64,000 nt of DNA. Origin: Pedobacter sp. AJM. Its GTDB lineage: Bacteria > Bacteroidota > Bacteroidia > Sphingobacteriales > Sphingobacteriaceae. The notes under the pieces are model-generated. The model saw only the letters and a program-made list of their open reading frames with translations, had not been told where the DNA came from and searched no databases. This document shows positions 45,264-54,423 of the stretch, in pieces (positions within the stretch are counted from its first letter, which is position 1; every line of letters begins with the position of its first letter). The translations under genes and the position numbers were made by a program. The DNA lies in the NCBI RefSeq assembly GCF_002197755.1, contig NZ_NHOT01000003.1, positions 1,116,001 to 1,180,000 on the forward strand, given 5' to 3'.

Positions 45264-46271
45264 ATGTCTGTTAAGATAGGAAATATAGATTTAGGTGAAT
45301 TCCCATTATTGCTTGCCCCGATGGAGGATGTGAGTGATCCACCATTTCGTTATGTATGTAAAAAGAATGGTGCGGATTTAATGTACACTGAATTTATTTC
45401 TTCTGAAGGCTTAATTCGTGATGCGGCAAAAAGCAGGCAGAAATTAGACATTTTTGAGTATGAAAGGCCGATAGGCATCCAGATTTTTGGAGGTGACATT
45501 GACCACATGCGTGAAGCTTCGGAAATTGCGTCGGCTGCAGGACCAGATCTGGTCGATATTAACTATGGCTGCCCGGTTAAAAATGTGGTTTGCAAAGGCG
45601 CCGGCTCAAGCTTGCTTCGGGATATTGATAAAATGGTTAAAATGACAGAGGCTGTTGTTAAGGCTTCACATTTACCAGTTACTGTAAAAACCCGCTTAGG
45701 TTGGGATGATGACAGTAAAAATGTTTATGAAGTGGCTGAGCGACTTCAGGACGTTGGTATTCAAGCTTTAACCATTCATGGCAGAACAAGAGCACAGCTT
45801 TACAAGGGCGAAGCAGACTGGTCATTAATCCGGGAAATTAAGCGTAATCCCAGAATTAAAATTCCGATTTTTGGTAATGGTGATGTGGATAGCCCTGAAA
45901 AGGCCGCTAACTGGCGTATGGAATATGAGGTAGATGGCATTATGATTGGCAGAGCTGCCATTGGTTATCCATGGATTTTCAGAGAGGTAAAGCACTTTTT
46001 TAAAACCGGAGAACATTTACCTGGCCCTACCATTGAGGAAAGAATTGAAGTATGCAGAACACATCTGGATAAATCGTTGGAATGGAAAGGTCCTAAAACC
46101 GGAATTTTTGAAATGAGGAGGCATTACGCCAATTACTTTAAAGGCTTGCCTGACTTTAAACCTTACCGCATGCGTTTAGTGGCAGAACCTGATATTCAAA
46201 ACATTTATAGCATTTTGGAAGAAGTGGCAGAAAAATTTGCCAGTTATGATGCCACTAAAGTACTGGCCTGA
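45264..46271 (+). CDS. dusB: tRNA-dihydrouridine synthase (DusB type)
   Basis: FMN-dependent reduction of uridine in tRNA. The 335-residue protein has a TIM-barrel signature: LLLAPMEDVSDPPFR, DINYGCPVKNVVCKGAGSSLL with the catalytic Cys, TVKTRLGWDD and IHGRTRAQLYKGEADWS, IFGNGDVDSP. It is followed 35 bases later by apaG on the same strand. Confidence 0.95.
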   Translation: MSVKIGNIDLGEFPLLLAPMEDVSDPPFRYVCKKNGADLMYTEFISSEGLIRDAAKSRQKLDIFEYERPIGIQIFGGDIDHMREASEIASAAGPDLVDINYGCPVKNVVCKGAGSSLLRDIDKMVKMTEAVVKASHLPVTVKTRLGWDDDSKNVYEVAERLQDVGIQALTIHGRTRAQLYKGEADWSLIREIKRNPRIKIPIFGNGDVDSPEKAANWRMEYEVDGIMIGRAAIGYPWIFREVKHFFKTGEHLPGPTIEERIEVCRTHLDKSLEWKGPKTGIFEMRRHYANYFKGLPDFKPYRMRLVAEPDIQNIYSILEEVAEKFASYDATKVLA

Positions 46272-46306
46272 TTTTTGAAAAGTTTTTTATACATTCGTAT
46301 ATTACC

Positions 46307-46693
46307 ATGGTTACAGCAATTACAGATGGAGTTAAAGTTTCAGTAGAAACGATTTACCAGCCAGAATATTCCAATCCGGCTAATGAACATTTTATGTTTG
46401 CTTATCGGGTAGAAATCGCTAATCTTTCTGATTATGCCGTTCAATTATTACGTCGACAATGGTTTATTTTTGATTCCAATAGTAGCCGAAGAGAAGTTGA
46501 AGGCGAGGGCGTTGTAGGTTTACAGCCTGTGATTCAGCCAGGGAATACCCACGTATATGTTTCAGGATGTAATTTAAAAACAGATATGGGTAGCATGAAG
46601 GGTGCCTATCTGATGAAACGAGATGTAGATGGTTCAGAGTTTGAAGTGAATATTCCTGAATTCCAGTTGGTTGCCCCTTACAAATTGAATTAA
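46307..46693 (+). CDS. apaG: ApaG domain protein
   Basis: The 128-residue protein has a fibronectin-like fold. Family segments are GVKVSVETIYQPEYSNP, FAYRVEIANLS, VEGEGVVGLQPVIQPGNTHVYVSGC and GSMKGAYLM. ApaG has been linked to Co2+ resistance and to control of Ap4A, but its molecular role is not clear. Confidence 0.95.
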   Translation: MVTAITDGVKVSVETIYQPEYSNPANEHFMFAYRVEIANLSDYAVQLLRRQWFIFDSNSSRREVEGEGVVGLQPVIQPGNTHVYVSGCNLKTDMGSMKGAYLMKRDVDGSEFEVNIPEFQLVAPYKLN

Positions 46694-46775
46694 TTTAATT
46701 TTCAACAGATAAAATATCATTATTTTTTATAGAAACGTTAAGGCTGTTCCCTTTGGTTCAGATCATTAAACAAAA

Positions 46776-46800
46776 ACGGCCGGAATTGATTCCCGACCGT
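46776..46800. terminator. Hairpin between convergent apaG and zinc peptidase genes
   Basis: ACGGCCGG pairs imperfectly with CCCGACCGT around ATTGATT. A-rich on the left flank. Probably a shared terminator. Confidence 0.5.
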
Positions 46801-46823
46801 ATGTACTTTTATAATCTGATATT

Positions 46824-47519
46824 TTAATCCCTGCCTCTTCCAAATAACATGGACGCATAATAAAGAAGGTTGGCTAAGGCACCAACTGCTGCCACTACAT
46901 AAGTCATGGCTGCCCACCACAATGCATCTTTAGCCTGCCTGTTTTCTTCCTGCGTTTGCATAACACCCTGATTATTTTTTAACCAGGCCAATGCACGGTT
47001 ACTGGCATCAAACTCTACCGGAAGGGTTATAATACTGAATACTGTAACCAAGGCCAGTCCTAAAACACCAATGGCCAAAACAATTGGTGTAACATTAACA
47101 ACCAATAGCATAACACCAATTAATAAAACCCATTGCAACAGATTAGATGAAATACTAACCAAAGGTACCATAGTACTTCTTAAGTTAAGCCAGGAGTAAG
47201 ATTTGGCATGTTGAACCGCATGTCCACATTCATGTGCGGCTACAGCGGCCGCGGCAACACTGCGGCTGTAATATACATCTGTACTTAGATTTACGGTTCT
47301 ATCTGATGGATTATAATGATCGGTTAATTGTCCTTCGGTGCTCATCACTTTCACATCGTAAATTCCATTATCATGCAGCATTCTTTCTGCTACCTCCTTG
47401 CCCGATAAACCAGAGCTGATTTGCATTTCGGCATACTGAGAAAATTTATTTCTAAATCGCCATTGTACAAACATGCTCAGCAATAATACCGGGATGATTA
47501 ATATTAAATAAACTCCCAT
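46824..47519 (-). CDS. YugP-type zinc membrane metallopeptidase
   Basis: The 231-residue protein has an N-terminal membrane segment, the zinc motif AHECGHAVQHAKSYSW (HExxH) at about 113, and several hydrophobic segments in the second half (WVLLIGVMLLVVNVTPIVLAIGVLGLALV). It is related to the YugP/DUF3784-type peptidases; substrates are unknown. The gene is flanked upstream by about 500 bases of non-coding DNA. Confidence 0.9.
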   Translation of the reverse strand: MGVYLILIIPVLLLSMFVQWRFRNKFSQYAEMQISSGLSGKEVAERMLHDNGIYDVKVMSTEGQLTDHYNPSDRTVNLSTDVYYSRSVAAAAVAAHECGHAVQHAKSYSWLNLRSTMVPLVSISSNLLQWVLLIGVMLLVVNVTPIVLAIGVLGLALVTVFSIITLPVEFDASNRALAWLKNNQGVMQTQEENRQAKDALWWAAMTYVVAAVGALANLLYYASMLFGRGRD

Positions 47520-48028
47520 TTTTTTGTATGTTTTTCATTTAACTGTATATCAAAAAGCGTTCCCCATTTATTTAATGCGATAAATACTAAATACATAGCT
47601 TATCAAGCATGCTTTTAATAACCCGAAAAATATTTCATTTTTTAAATCAGATATGATTTTATTGAAGTCTTCCTAATGTGATTTGAAACAATGAATCTCA
47701 ACCATTGATATTTTAGCAAATTGTAAATTTTATTCCATGCTAGTGACTAAAACATAGCTCTCCTGAATATAAAAGCACATTTATTCAATTAAAATAATTG
47801 AGTATATAGTTAATATATCCTTCAGGAAAATATTTTAAAAAAGCTTTTTCAATAAGCTAAACTACGAGAGAGATACAGTATGTTCATATTTACTTTTAAG
47901 TGATGATTATTTAGTGTTAACAGAATTAAGCCGTCGAAATTACCTGTATCAAAAATTGAACATCAAGAATCTATATCCTACCCGATGTAAGCAAAGTTTA
48001 ATCTACATAACGCTATGATTAAATGAAG
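47520..48028. other. AT-rich intergenic region, nothing recognised
   Basis: 509 bases between the zinc peptidase start and the purU stop. No convincing open frame, RNA gene or long inverted repeat. It must contain the zinc peptidase promoter, but no perfect TAnnTTTG box is visible near that start. Confidence 0.6.
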
Positions 48029-48868
48029 TTATTTGAAAACGACTGTTTTATTTCCGCTAACAAATACCCGGTTTTCAAAAATTAATTCTAATGCTTCAAG
48101 AAGTACCTTTTTTTCTATTTCTTTTCCTGCCCGAATCATTTCCTTTACACCAAAGTTATGGTCTACATGTGTAGTGTGCTGCGTAATAATGGGCCCTTCA
48201 TCCAGATTATCCGTAACAAAATGAGCTGTTGCACCTATTATTTTCACACCACGTTCAAACGCTTGCCGATATGGATTTGCACCAATAAATGCAGGCAAAA
48301 ATGAATGATGAATATTGACAATCTTACCCGCATGATCTTTTACAAAATCAGCAGAAAGAATACGCATAAATTTTGCAAGAACCAGATAATCAATATCAAA
48401 TTGATTGATAATTCCCTTTATCTCTGATTCAAATTGTTCTTTATCTTTATTTTCATGCGATACATAGAAATAAGGAATACCCAGCTTTTCTGTAAAGTTT
48501 CGAAGTGTTTCATAATTACCAATCACACATTGAACATTCGCACCCAATGTTTTAAATTGATTTTTAATCAGAATTTCAGATAAGCAATGATATTCTTTAG
48601 TGACTAAAATGGCTACCTGTTTTTCCTGCTCCGTAATTAAATTCACTTCAGCATTATTGGGCAGGTTTTCCAGTAGCTTTTCTTTTAATTTTACTGTCTC
48701 TTCAAAATTTCCTGTACACGCAATACGTGTAAAAAATGCTTTATTTGCCTCATCCACAAATTCACGCATGGCAACAATGTTAAGATGATGTGATGCCAAT
48801 ACACGGGTAATGTTGGTTACTAAACCTACCTGATCGGGACAAGAAATAAGTACTGTTAATTTGTTCAT
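48029..48868 (-). CDS. purU: Formyltetrahydrofolate deformylase
   Basis: Hydrolyses 10-formyltetrahydrofolate to formate and tetrahydrofolate, supplying formate for purine synthesis and balancing one-carbon pools. The 279-residue protein has an N-terminal ACT domain (CPDQVGLVTNITRVLASHHLNIV). The formyltransferase domain has VNIHHSFLPAFIGANPYRQA and GATAHFVTDNLDEGPIITQ, carrying the catalytic Asn, His and Asp. Confidence 0.96.
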   Translation of the reverse strand: MNKLTVLISCPDQVGLVTNITRVLASHHLNIVAMREFVDEANKAFFTRIACTGNFEETVKLKEKLLENLPNNAEVNLITEQEKQVAILVTKEYHCLSEILIKNQFKTLGANVQCVIGNYETLRNFTEKLGIPYFYVSHENKDKEQFESEIKGIINQFDIDYLVLAKFMRILSADFVKDHAGKIVNIHHSFLPAFIGANPYRQAFERGVKIIGATAHFVTDNLDEGPIITQHTTHVDHNFGVKEMIRAGKEIEKKVLLEALELIFENRVFVSGNKTVVFK

Positions 48869-49023
48869 CTTAATAATTAATATTCAATATTAAGAAATTT
48901 GAAAGCAGATTCTTAATAAATATGTTTCTTAATCCTTTTTAACAGATGATAAGAGATCTTGTTTAGCAAATTATTTTGGTAAATAAATATAAAATATTCA
49001 TTTTTACTAAAATTTTTATCATT

Positions 49024-50394
49024 ATGGAATACGCTTCAATTGCCCTTCTACTCATTATCTTAATCGTAATGGTTGCCCTTTTCTTTAAAAACTCCAAATC
49101 ATCTTTATCATTAATCTCTACTGATGATTATGAGAAAATAAAAGCGGAGAATGAGTCATTGAAAATTAGTCTGGCAAAAGCAGAGGAGCGGGTTTCCAAT
49201 ACCAGTTCAGAAAAGGAACACATCACAAATTTATTGAAAATGGAGCAACAGCGATTAATTGATGAATTGCAAAGTGAACGCGATCGCCTGGCTGATGCCA
49301 ATAGAGAACTGGAAAGTACCCGGTCTTTTTACATTGCAGAAAAAGAAAAACTGGTAGAGCAAAAGGCAAGCTATGAACAATCTCAGCAGAAACTTAATAA
49401 GGATTTTGAACTCATTGCCAATAAAATTATGGAAGAGAAATCAACCCGGTTTGTAGAGCAAAATAAAATCAATTTAGATTTAATTCTTAATCCACTAAAA
49501 GAAAATATCAAGGCCTTTGAAGATAAAGTGGAAAAGGTGTATAAAGCGGAATCTGACGAAAGAAACATTCTGAAAGGTGTAATATCAGAATTGCAGATTC
49601 AAAGTAAAATGATTCAGGAAGATGCCAATAACTTAACCAAGGCGCTTAAAGGTGATAATAAAAAGCAAGGAAACTGGGGTGAAGTTATTTTGGAAAGGAT
49701 ATTGGAACGTTCGGGTTTAGTTCGTGATCAGGAATACCGTATTCAGGCTTCGCATACTTCTGCTGAAGGCGTCCGATACCAGCCTGATGTGGTAATTGAC
49801 CTTCCTGATAATAAACACCTTATTATTGATGCTAAGGTTAGCCTGATAGCTTATGAGCGCTCTGTATCTGCTGAGACGGATGAAGCGCGTGAAGGCTATG
49901 TAAAAGCACACCTGGGCTCTATTAAGAATCACATTCAGGAATTATCTTCTAAAAACTATCAGGATTTGTATCAAATTAATTCACCTGACTTTGTTTTGCT
50001 CTTTGTTCCGATTGAATCATCTTTTAGTATTGCCGTTCAAAAAGATGCCGAATTATTTAATTTTGCCTGGGATAGACGGGTGGTTATTGTAAGCCCTTCT
50101 ACTTTACTGGCTACTTTACGCACCATTGCCAGTATCTGGAAGCAGGAAAGACAGAACCGAAATGTGATGGAAATTGCCCGTTTAAGCGGCACCATGTATG
50201 ATAAGTTTGTAGGCTTTATTGCTGACATGGAAAACATTGGTAAACACATTAAAAATGGGCAGGATGCTTACGAAAAGGCACTTAATAAACTTTCTGTGGG
50301 TTCAGGAAATCTGACAAACACTTCTGAAAAAATTAAGAAATTAGGTGCAAAGGCAACTAAGCAGATTGATATTAGGTACTTGGAGGAGGAATAA
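49024..50394 (+). CDS. rmuC: DNA recombination protein RmuC
   Basis: The 456-residue protein has an N-terminal membrane anchor (about 3-22), a coiled coil (about 35-150), then the RmuC nuclease-like domain: KGDNKKQGNWGEVILERILERSGL, YQPDVVIDLPDNKHLIIDAKVSLIAYERS, with the PD-(D/E)XK-like D...DAK pattern. It limits inversions at short repeats in E. coli. Start ATG 49024 is chosen because it begins the membrane anchor. Confidence 0.94.
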   Translation: MEYASIALLLIILIVMVALFFKNSKSSLSLISTDDYEKIKAENESLKISLAKAEERVSNTSSEKEHITNLLKMEQQRLIDELQSERDRLADANRELESTRSFYIAEKEKLVEQKASYEQSQQKLNKDFELIANKIMEEKSTRFVEQNKINLDLILNPLKENIKAFEDKVEKVYKAESDERNILKGVISELQIQSKMIQEDANNLTKALKGDNKKQGNWGEVILERILERSGLVRDQEYRIQASHTSAEGVRYQPDVVIDLPDNKHLIIDAKVSLIAYERSVSAETDEAREGYVKAHLGSIKNHIQELSSKNYQDLYQINSPDFVLLFVPIESSFSIAVQKDAELFNFAWDRRVVIVSPSTLLATLRTIASIWKQERQNRNVMEIARLSGTMYDKFVGFIADMENIGKHIKNGQDAYEKALNKLSVGSGNLTNTSEKIKKLGAKATKQIDIRYLEEE

Positions 50395-50455
50395 AAAATT
50401 ACCTAATCGGGTAGCGTGATCGCAAACAAAGGCCAGAATTTTGTATTAAGGGGAT

Positions 50456-50497
50456 GAAGCAATCTTTCATGTGAAAGACACTTTAAAAGATTGCTTC
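50456..50497. repeat. Hairpin/REP-like element between convergent rmuC and thiL
   Basis: Perfect 12-bp arms GAAGCAATCTTT and AAAGATTGCTTC around an 18-base loop. The arm core GATTGCTTCGT is shared with the element at 1427-1500, so it is probably a dispersed repeat that also ends transcription. Confidence 0.6.
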
Positions 50498-50530
50498 GTT
50501 ATTCATCTTAAACAATGACAACCGTTTTTT

Positions 50531-51571
50531 CTACTTATTAAAAGCATTCCAGCCCTGCGCTTTCAGCTCGTGAACATTGTTCGATTTAGAAACCATTTTA
50601 CATCCTGAATTTTTATCTGTTACGTGGCCAATTACAGTGATATCAACATCATGCTTTAATTTTTTATAATCTTCCTGACTAATCGTAAACAGCAATTCAT
50701 AATCTTCACCGCCACTTAGCGCACAAACCGTTGGATCAATACCTAATTCGCGGGCTGTCTCATAAGTCATTGGATCTAGCGGAATTTTATCTTCATATAT
50801 CGTAATTCCCTTATCACTTTCTGTAGCCAAATGCAAAATTTCAGAAGCTAAACCATCTGATATATCAATCATTGAAGTGGGTTTAATATTCATATCTTCC
50901 AAAAGTGCAACAATATCCATCCTGGCTTCAGGTTTCAGTTGTCTTTCAATGATATAATCTTTCCCTTCCAGATCAGGTTGAATTTGAGGATTCTCCAGGT
51001 AAATCAATTTTTCTCTTTCCAGTATTTGAAGTCCTACATAAGCTCCGCCTAAATCACCAGAAACACATAGCAAGTCATTTTCCTGCGCACCGTTTCTGTA
51101 AGTCACTTTATCCGCATCAGCATAGCCTATACTGGTAATGCTAATAACCAATCCTTGTTTACTTGAAGAAGTATCTCCACCAATTAAATCAATATTAAAC
51201 TTATTGCAGGCCAGCTCAATTCCTTTATAAATTTCCTCTACGGCTTCCAATGGAAATTTGCTCGATAATCCCAGTGAAACTGTAATCTGACTGGCTTTAC
51301 CATTCATGGCATAAATATCACTCAGGTTTACCTGAACAGCTTTATAACCTAAATGCATCAAAGGCACATAAGCTAAATCAAAATGAATTCCCTCTAAAAG
51401 TAAATCGGTAGAAACTAAAGTTTGTTTCCCTTTTGCATCTAATACAGCAGCATCATCACCAACACCTTTTACCGAATAATCATTTCTGATTTTAAAATTT
51501 GTAGTCAGGTGTTTAATTAAACCAAATTCACCTAATTCATTTATATCTGTGCGTTCTTTATTTTCAAACAT
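50531..51571 (-). CDS. thiL: Thiamine-monophosphate kinase
   Basis: Phosphorylates thiamine monophosphate to the cofactor thiamine diphosphate. The 346-residue protein has KGVGDDAAVLDAKG (metal and ATP site), STDLLLEGIHFDLAY, GYKAVQVNLSDIYAMNG, IDLIGGDTSSSKQ and MIDISDGLASE. Length is normal. Confidence 0.95.
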   Translation of the reverse strand: MFENKERTDINELGEFGLIKHLTTNFKIRNDYSVKGVGDDAAVLDAKGKQTLVSTDLLLEGIHFDLAYVPLMHLGYKAVQVNLSDIYAMNGKASQITVSLGLSSKFPLEAVEEIYKGIELACNKFNIDLIGGDTSSSKQGLVISITSIGYADADKVTYRNGAQENDLLCVSGDLGGAYVGLQILEREKLIYLENPQIQPDLEGKDYIIERQLKPEARMDIVALLEDMNIKPTSMIDISDGLASEILHLATESDKGITIYEDKIPLDPMTYETARELGIDPTVCALSGGEDYELLFTISQEDYKKLKHDVDITVIGHVTDKNSGCKMVSKSNNVHELKAQGWNAFNK

Positions 51572-51642
51572 ATTTTTTACCTAAAATCTTTAATTTTAAA
51601 ATGATGATTAACAGAGCCAAGCCCCGGGTTTTTATAAAATTC

Positions 51643-51664
51643 CTTCAACAAGCTCAGGATGACA
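51643..51664. repeat. Copy of the interspersed repeat arm
   Basis: CTTCAACAAGCTCAGGATGA (and the following two bases) matches the right arm of the element at 677-765 at about 17 of 22 positions. It lies between thiL and the symporter gene. Confidence 0.4.
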
Positions 51665-51668
51665 ATTG

Positions 51669-52904
51669 TTAAGTTATTTGCTTATGTTCCATCCAGTTCT
51701 TTCCTTCAGTAAACCGGGCAATTAACATAGCGGCAACATTATCTCCGGTAGCATTTAATAAAGTGGCCATAGGATCTACTAAAGTACCAATAATCATAGC
51801 AGGAGGAAGTGCTTCAGGTGGCAATTGATAAGCAGAAATCATTAATAGCTCACCAATATAGCCGCCATTTGGAATTCCACCTTCTACAATACTGACTAAA
51901 ACAGTAATGCCCAATGCCAAAATAATGGTATCAACATGAACCAGATCTTTACCAAAAATAGCAAAAACAACCGCTATTTTTATAATTGAACTGATACTGG
52001 AACCATCTTTATGTAAAGTTGAACCCAGTGGAATCGTCACATTGGCAATATAAGCCGGAACGCCCATTCCAAGTGTGCCTTTTAAATTTGCCGGGATGGT
52101 GGCAATGCTGCTGCAGGTACCAATTGAGGTTAATGAGGGCACAATATTATTTTTCCAGAATATTTTTATGGCTTTAAGACCCCCGGCTATAAAAGCATAT
52201 AAAGTAAAAAATACAATGAAATAAAATGCAGCAACACCATAATATAAGCCCAAAGCTTTGGCATAAGTACCAAACAGCTGAGGTCCGAAGACACCAACCT
52301 GGTAAGCAAAATAAGCACCTAAACCAACCGGCCCTAATTTCATAATCAGGATGATCAGTTTTTTCATTACCTCATTACCTGATACTAAAAAAAATTTAAA
52401 TCCATCACCTTCTTTACCAGAATAAAGGGTAGAAAATCCGACTAAAACTGAAAAAATAATCAGTGCCAGCATATTTTTCCGGCTTCCGATCTCAAAAAAT
52501 TCGCCAACGGTTAGCAGCTGGGTCATTTGTTCACCAAAAGATTGAATTTTTTCTTTTTCTATTGAAATTGGGTTATTTCCCAAAGCCTGATTTATAGGAA
52601 AAATTCTGGTCGCTACCAGTGTCAACACCGCAGAAATTACAATGGTAGATAAGAAAACCAACACCATAATAATGAGTAATTTTCCTAGTTTTTTACTTCG
52701 GTCGATATTTGCTATCGCTGATGATACGGCAAAAAATACCAGTGGAATTACCGCTGTAAACAACAGGTTTAAAAATATGTCACCTAAAGGTTTTATGCTT
52801 TCAACACCTTTCCCAAAAATTAAACCAACTATGCTTCCAACGGTAATCCCCGCCAAAAGCCATAATAAGTCAGAATAATTTTTAATAATGTTGTTTATTT
52901 TCAT
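51669..52904 (-). CDS. Dicarboxylate/amino acid:cation symporter (DAACS family)
   Basis: The 411-residue inner-membrane transporter takes up glutamate, aspartate or C4-dicarboxylates with Na+ or H+. Typical segments are GVESIKPLGDIFLNLLFTAVIPLVFFAVSSAI, the serine-rich loop SLTSIGTCSSIATIPANL and GSTLHKDGSSI. The C-terminal MIIGTLVDPMATLLNATGDNVAAMLIARF ends in the NATGD substrate-binding motif. ATG 52904 is favoured over 52943 because the first membrane segment then follows normally. Located next to nadA, whose pathway starts from aspartate. Confidence 0.93.
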   Translation of the reverse strand: MKINNIIKNYSDLLWLLAGITVGSIVGLIFGKGVESIKPLGDIFLNLLFTAVIPLVFFAVSSAIANIDRSKKLGKLLIIMVLVFLSTIVISAVLTLVATRIFPINQALGNNPISIEKEKIQSFGEQMTQLLTVGEFFEIGSRKNMLALIIFSVLVGFSTLYSGKEGDGFKFFLVSGNEVMKKLIILIMKLGPVGLGAYFAYQVGVFGPQLFGTYAKALGLYYGVAAFYFIVFFTLYAFIAGGLKAIKIFWKNNIVPSLTSIGTCSSIATIPANLKGTLGMGVPAYIANVTIPLGSTLHKDGSSISSIIKIAVVFAIFGKDLVHVDTIILALGITVLVSIVEGGIPNGGYIGELLMISAYQLPPEALPPAMIIGTLVDPMATLLNATGDNVAAMLIARFTEGKNWMEHKQIT

Positions 52905-52976
52905 TGATAATCCTTTTAACAGCGGAAGCACAGAATGAATCAAATCAATTTCATCCGTGTTTCGGTAGCAATTTTT

Positions 52977-53975
52977 TTAAAGACCTAATTCTGCTGAAAT
53001 ATCCAACATTCTTTGAATCGGTTTACGCGCTTTTTCTATAATATGCGCTGGAACAGTTACTTCCGGAGAACCATTTTTTAAACATAAGTACAGTTTCTCT
53101 AAAGTATTTCTTTTCATGTATGGACAATCATTACAAGCACAGCTGTTATTTGGCGGTGCCGGAATGAATGTTTTGTCCGGACAAGCCTTTTCCATCTGGT
53201 GAATAATTCCACTCTCCGTAGCCACAATAAATTCTGTTGCCGGATTGGCAATGGCATATTTTAAAAGTCCAGTAGTGGATCCAATGTAATCAGCCATTCT
53301 TAAAACAGGCTCTTCACATTCAGGATGAGCAATAAATTTCGCATTTGGATGGCGCTCTTTTAATTTGGTAATTTTCTCCTGAGAGAAAATTTCATGAACC
53401 ATACAGGCACCATTCCAGAGTACCAAATCCCTTCCAGTTTTCTTCGCTACATAGGCACCAAGATTACGATCGGGACCAAAAATGATTTTCTGATCTTTTG
53501 GTAAACTTTCTACAATTTGAACCGCATTCGTAGAGGTACAAACAATATCACTTAGTGCCTTTAACTCTGCCGTGCAATTCACGTAGGTTATCACTAAATG
53601 ATCTGGATATTTTTCCTTAAATTTTTTGAATAAATGGGGTGGGCAACTGTCGGCCAGTGAGCAGCCTGCTTTAACATCAGGCAATAAAACTTTTTTTGAT
53701 GGTGATAATATCTTGGCTGTTTCAGCCATAAAATGTACTCCGGCAAATACAATCACTTCTGCATCTGTTTTAGCAGCTTCCTGTGATAAACCTAAACTAT
53801 CCCCAATATAATCCGCAATATCTTGTATATCAGGTTCTTGGTAATAATGCGCCAGGATAATGACATTTTTTTCCTTCTTTAATTTTTCAATTTCAACAAA
53901 GAGATCTAGCGTTGGATCAATTTCTTCCTCTACAAAACCTTTTTTGTTGATTTCTTCTAAAACATCTATGCTCAT
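52977..53975 (-). CDS. nadA: Quinolinate synthase
   Basis: Condenses iminoaspartate with dihydroxyacetone phosphate to quinolinate, the second step of NAD synthesis. The 332-residue [4Fe-4S] enzyme has [42 protein letters not shown] and [13 protein letters not shown], which contain the three cluster cysteines. It is divergent from nadB across 448 bases. Confidence 0.96.
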   Translation of the reverse strand: MSIDVLEEINKKGFVEEEIDPTLDLFVEIEKLKKEKNVIILAHYYQEPDIQDIADYIGDSLGLSQEAAKTDAEVIVFAGVHFMAETAKILSPSKKVLLPDVKAGCSLADSCPPHLFKKFKEKYPDHLVITYVNCTAELKALSDIVCTSTNAVQIVESLPKDQKIIFGPDRNLGAYVAKKTGRDLVLWNGACMVHEIFSQEKITKLKERHPNAKFIAHPECEEPVLRMADYIGSTTGLLKYAIANPATEFIVATESGIIHQMEKACPDKTFIPAPPNNSCACNDCPYMKRNTLEKLYLCLKNGSPEVTVPAHIIEKARKPIQRMLDISAELGL

Positions 53976-54423
53976 CTTAAATTTTCCTTTTTTGAATTTT
54001 GACGTTGGTCAAAGATAAAGCTTTCCACGTCTCAATAATTAATAAGTTATTTAAAATAAATAAATCTTGTTTGTTTATTAGTGTGTTAGTATTGTTGGCA
54101 AGTTTAGAAAATTCATTCGTTTATCTAAGTTGTTAATCGTTTACTAACATTTAGATTACATATTTATAATATGATCAGATTGATTTTCAGCACTATCAAA
54201 AAACAACTTAAATCTTATCAATATTGGAATGTTAATTGTTTATAAGTGTGTGAAAAGTTAATTACTTACTAAAAGATGCTCAAAAATTGGGTAAAAGATT
54301 GTGGCAAATTGCCTTTTTAGAGTAGCTTTAAACATTCAAATTTATTTGTTAGCATTATTTATACATAAAGCTAACAGTTGTTCTATAGTTATCAACACCG
54401 TTGATAAAGTAAATGTTTTTTAA
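53976..54423. promoter_or_regulatory. nadA-nadB divergent control region
   Basis: 448 AT-rich bases. On the nadA side, the palindrome TTTGAC-gttg-GTCAAA (53998-54013) overlaps the nadA promoter box. On the nadB side, TTATCAAC-acc-GTTGATAA (54389-54407) ends 16 bases before the nadB ATG, and GTTAGC...GCTAAC spans 54348-54375. These could be operators for a NAD-responsive regulator, but I cannot name one. The rest shows nothing I recognise. Confidence 0.45.
54010..54017 (-). promoter_or_regulatory. TAnnTTTG box of nadA
   Basis: The minus strand reads TATCTTTG, about 34 bases before the nadA ATG, and overlaps the palindrome at 53998-54013. Confidence 0.6.
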
